Source of the DNA: Fibrisoma montanum
GTDB taxonomy: Bacteria > Bacteroidota > Bacteroidia > Cytophagales > Spirosomataceae
NCBI RefSeq assembly: GCF_003583365.1
Contig: NZ_QXED01000008.1
Location: forward strand, 286,713-350,712
DNA: 64,000 nt
Direction: 5' to 3'
Both the position numbers and the translations under genes were made by a program. The notes below the pieces were generated by a model. That model had not been told where the DNA came from. It worked only from the letters and a program-made list of their open reading frames with translations, and ran no database searches. Position 1 is the stretch's first letter. Each line of letters begins with the position of its first letter. This document shows positions 61,744-64,000 of this stretch, piece by piece.

Positions 61744-63432
61744 CTATATAGGGAGGTAGATGGTAAAGGTGGCGCCTTGGCCGGGTCGACTAGTAGCCGA
61801 AATAGCCCCGCCATGATTGGTCACTATTTTTTCGCAGATAGCCAGGCCAATCCCCGTGCCCGCAAACTCGTTTCTGCTATGCAGCCGCTGGAAGACCTGA
61901 AAGATGCGGTCCAAGTACTTCTCTTCGAAGCCAATGCCGTTATCCACTATATCGATGCGGTGATAGGCAATAGCTTCCCAGCTAAGTTTAAGGCCCTCGG
62001 GTAAGTGATCGGCCGCCAACCAGCTAGCTTTGACGGCAATGTGGGGAGCCACCCCAGGCCGACGAAATTTAAGCGCATTGCTCAACAAGTTTTGGAAAAG
62101 TAGATTCAGTTGAGCCGGGTCGCCCTGAACCACCGGCAACGGCCCGATGCTTAGGATAGCATCAGTTTCTTCAATGGCATGGTCTAAGTCGCTCAAGGCC
62201 AAACCGACAATGTCTGATAAAGATACCCAGTCACTGGTGTCGCGCATAGTTGCAATTCGGGAAAAGGAAAGCAAATCCCGAATCAATGTGGACATCCAGC
62301 TTGCGGCCAGCTGCATCCGGTTGAGTAAATCAAGGCCCGTACCTAACTCATCGGAATAAGTTGTTTTAAGTAGGTCCGCAAAGGACTGAATTTTGCGGAG
62401 CGGCTCCTGCAAATCGTGGCTGGCGATAAAGGCAAACTTTTGCAGGTTTTCATTGGAGCGAACCAGTAAGCTGTTTAACTCCGTTAACTCCTGATTTGAT
62501 TTGGTTAGTTCGTAATTAGCCGCTTTTAATTCTTGGGTACGGAGTTGAACCTGCTGGTCCAACTCAACCGACAAGGTTCGATAGCGCGTTTCACTTTCCT
62601 CAATTTTTCGGCGGGCCAGCACCTGTTGAGTAACGTCGCTACAAACGACAAGAATTTCTGAAACATGCCCCCAAACATTGCGTTGGGGCTGATACATCAG
62701 ATCTACATAAATCATTTCTGACTGCTCATGACGCATAAGACTTACGGCCACTTCATGGGCCGTGTAGGAAATGCCCGAGGCAATCACTCGGTTTAATAAC
62801 TGGTCAAATCCCTGTCCAATCAATTCAGGAAGCACCTCAAACAGGGGTTGGCCTATCAACTGATCACGCGAACGGCCCACCAATTCCTGGTAGAAGGCAT
62901 TAGCCATCCGAAAAATAAACTTGTCACTACTAATGATAGCAATGCCGACGGGTGATTGTTCAAAAGAAGCCATCAATTTGGCCTGGCTTTCTTCTATCTT
63001 TTGGCGGCTCAATACCTGTTCGGTCACTTCGCTACAAACGACCGTTACACCGGTAATGTGATCTACACGCGTATCCGGATTGGCTTCGAAAAAAGGTTCG
63101 TAAACAAAGTCGATGTAGGTTCGCTCTAGCTGCCCATTACGCTCTAAATCAACCCAAAGTTCGTTGGCCACAAACCGCTTTCCAGTGGTAAAAACATCCG
63201 TCAATAAGGCTTCAAAGCCCTGGCCGCTGGCCTCCGGTAAAGCATCGAATAGGGGCTTGTTGATTACTTGCTCCCTGGTTCTACCCCAGTAGCTGAGTAC
63301 ACTCTCATTGGCTAAAGTAATTACAAACTCAGGGCCATAAAATAGGGCCATTGCCACGGGTGCGTGTTGAATGAGGGTATCAAACAGGCGATCCTTAAGG
63401 GCTTGATCGAAGGAAAGGTACTCGCTGGTCAT
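61744..63432 (-). CDS. PAS sensor histidine kinase
   Basis: The 562-residue protein has two PAS domains (about 10-135 and 145-270; GIAIISSDKFIFRMANAFYQ), a coiled coil (LRTQELKAANYELTKSNQEL), a HisKA domain with the phosphoacceptor His in FIASHDLQEPLRKIQSFADL and HATPase_c (NLLSNALKFRRPGVAPH, GTGIGLAICEKIVTNHG). There is no membrane helix. Its catalytic half is strongly similar to the kinase at 22408-24879, so the two are paralogues. No response regulator is adjacent. Confidence 0.93.
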   Translation of the reverse strand: MTSEYLSFDQALKDRLFDTLIQHAPVAMALFYGPEFVITLANESVLSYWGRTREQVINKPLFDALPEASGQGFEALLTDVFTTGKRFVANELWVDLERNGQLERTYIDFVYEPFFEANPDTRVDHITGVTVVCSEVTEQVLSRQKIEESQAKLMASFEQSPVGIAIISSDKFIFRMANAFYQELVGRSRDQLIGQPLFEVLPELIGQGFDQLLNRVIASGISYTAHEVAVSLMRHEQSEMIYVDLMYQPQRNVWGHVSEILVVCSDVTQQVLARRKIEESETRYRTLSVELDQQVQLRTQELKAANYELTKSNQELTELNSLLVRSNENLQKFAFIASHDLQEPLRKIQSFADLLKTTYSDELGTGLDLLNRMQLAASWMSTLIRDLLSFSRIATMRDTSDWVSLSDIVGLALSDLDHAIEETDAILSIGPLPVVQGDPAQLNLLFQNLLSNALKFRRPGVAPHIAVKASWLAADHLPEGLKLSWEAIAYHRIDIVDNGIGFEEKYLDRIFQVFQRLHSRNEFAGTGIGLAICEKIVTNHGGAISATSRPGQGATFTIYLPI

Positions 63433-63504
63433 AACTCAATGGGATTTATCAGGAAAGGTATTCATTTGGCAGTTAATTCACTGGCCTTTATAGATTTACT
63501 TGTC

Positions 63505-63741
63505 CTAATTCCGGCGGATCACCACTACTGGACCGATTTCCTGAACGGGTTGCTGCAAGATGGGCTTGCATTCCTGTTCTATAAATGCGTTAAGTTGATT
63601 GGTTAGGGGCTTATAAAACGATCGTACATTAAGTCGCCAATCCAGACTTACGCTAACTTTCTTGTCCAATAACCCATGGGGCCATGACTCCGGTATTCCA
63701 ATTTGTCCGCGTAGCAGGTCTACCGATTTGCCCACCAACAA
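63505..63741 (-). CDS. Hypothetical protein, 78 aa
   Basis: The frame starts at a TTG codon (63741); it is open 7 codons further upstream without a better start. The product (SVDLLRGQIGIPESWPHGLL, SFYKPLTNQLNAFIEQECKP) has a plausible soluble composition. No family is recognised. It lies 72 bp upstream of the histidine kinase on the same strand and may be co-transcribed with it. Confidence 0.4.
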   Translation of the reverse strand: MLVGKSVDLLRGQIGIPESWPHGLLDKKVSVSLDWRLNVRSFYKPLTNQLNAFIEQECKPILQQPVQEIGPVVVIRRN

Positions 63742-63879
63742 GTTTAGTGACGAATCAGATACTTACAACAGTCTCGCTGCCTTAAGCCATTCAGCCAACC
63801 GCCTGTAGAAGTACGCTATCTGTTCTAGAGTATGTGGACAATTATTTTGCACAATGATGCGACGGTATGAAATTGTCTT

Positions 63880-64000
63880 AGCCCCCTGAAGAGTTGGACA
63901 AAATTGTAAAAACAATTAAGTCCTTTTAACTTCAGAAATGATGAGCAAAACCAGACGAACGTTCACCCCCGAGGACCGCTATTCCATCGTCCAGGAGTCA
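63880..64000 (+). mobile_element. Left end of an IS3-type insertion sequence
   Basis: The frame from the ATG at 63938 reads MMSKTRRTFTPEDRYSIVQE, the start of an IS3-family OrfA transposase with its helix-turn-helix. The preceding bases from about 63888 (TGAAGAGTTGGACAAAATTG) look like a terminal inverted repeat beginning with TG. The element continues beyond the window, so the other end and any target duplication cannot be seen. Confidence 0.75.
63938..64000 (+). CDS. IS3-family transposase OrfA, 5' part only
   Basis: Twenty-one codons are visible before the window ends. The start MSKTRRTFTPEDRYSIVQES is a typical OrfA N-terminus, in which TPE-x-RY-x-IV begins the DNA-binding helix-turn-helix. 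The rest lies outside the window. Confidence 0.8.
   Translation, partial: MMSKTRRTFTPEDRYSIVQES

Noticed and set aside
1..64000. tRNA, rRNA or CRISPR arrays
   Set aside because: I looked for T-loop GTTCGA motifs, rRNA signatures and regular short repeats and found none that hold up; GGTTCGAATA at about 60570 has no matching acceptor or anticodon stem.

Overview
The window looks like a chromosome segment of a free-living Bacteroidota bacterium of the Cytophagales, most likely Spirosoma or a close relative. The grounds are two SusC/SusD pairs, a hybrid two-component (HTCS) regulator, a secreted protein with a type IX secretion C-terminal domain, TAnnTTTG-type -7 boxes and DUF418, Dabb and RES-Xre genes. 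The genus is inference; there is no rRNA or other marker gene in the window.

Region by region. 1-1714 holds the 3' part of a dipeptidyl-peptidase IV-like gene. 1887-18789 is a polysaccharide utilization locus (PUL), all on the minus strand: kduI, a GH88 unsaturated glucuronyl hydrolase, SusC/SusD pair 2, SusC/SusD pair 1, two small surface lipoproteins, an alginate-lyase-fold protein and a heparinase II/III-fold lyase. A divergent LacI-type regulator (19139-20197) faces two overlapping LacI-type operators. The enzyme set fits lyase cleavage of a uronic-acid polymer outside or in the periplasm, removal of the unsaturated uronate by GH88 and isomerisation by KduI; the exact polymer is not shown by the sequence. 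20247-32988 is ordinary chromosome: Dabb protein, NADP-isocitrate dehydrogenase, sensor kinases, a membrane-anchored P-loop ATPase of unknown role, a PAS-LuxR regulator, an M20 amidohydrolase, a Uma2 gene broken by two single-base frameshifts, and ffh.

A perfect 70-bp palindrome right after ffh (32992-33061) marks the change to a visibly more AT-rich, accessory-looking stretch: an orphan dihydrolipoyl dehydrogenase with an AraC regulator, a sigma-54 activator with a response-regulator receiver, a TPR histidine kinase, a DsbA-like protein, an MBL hydrolase and three alpha/beta hydrolases.

45636-55230 is the most unusual region. A 405-bp segment is present twice, 5981 bp apart with no net indel. 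Each copy carries the end of an HTCS gene, a conserved promoter region with paired 13-bp repeats, and the start of a lipoprotein gene. Between and after the copies lie a seven-repeat lipoprotein, a full HTCS regulator, and a large secreted protein with seven similar repeats, two CBM3-like domains and a type IX sorting domain. This looks like a duplicated sensor/surface-protein module, one copy of which has partly decayed.

55305-64000 carries a DUF418 membrane protein, a RES-Xre toxin-antitoxin pair, a series of small unrecognised genes in loosely packed AT-richer DNA, a PAS histidine kinase, and the beginning of an IS3-type insertion sequence at the right edge.
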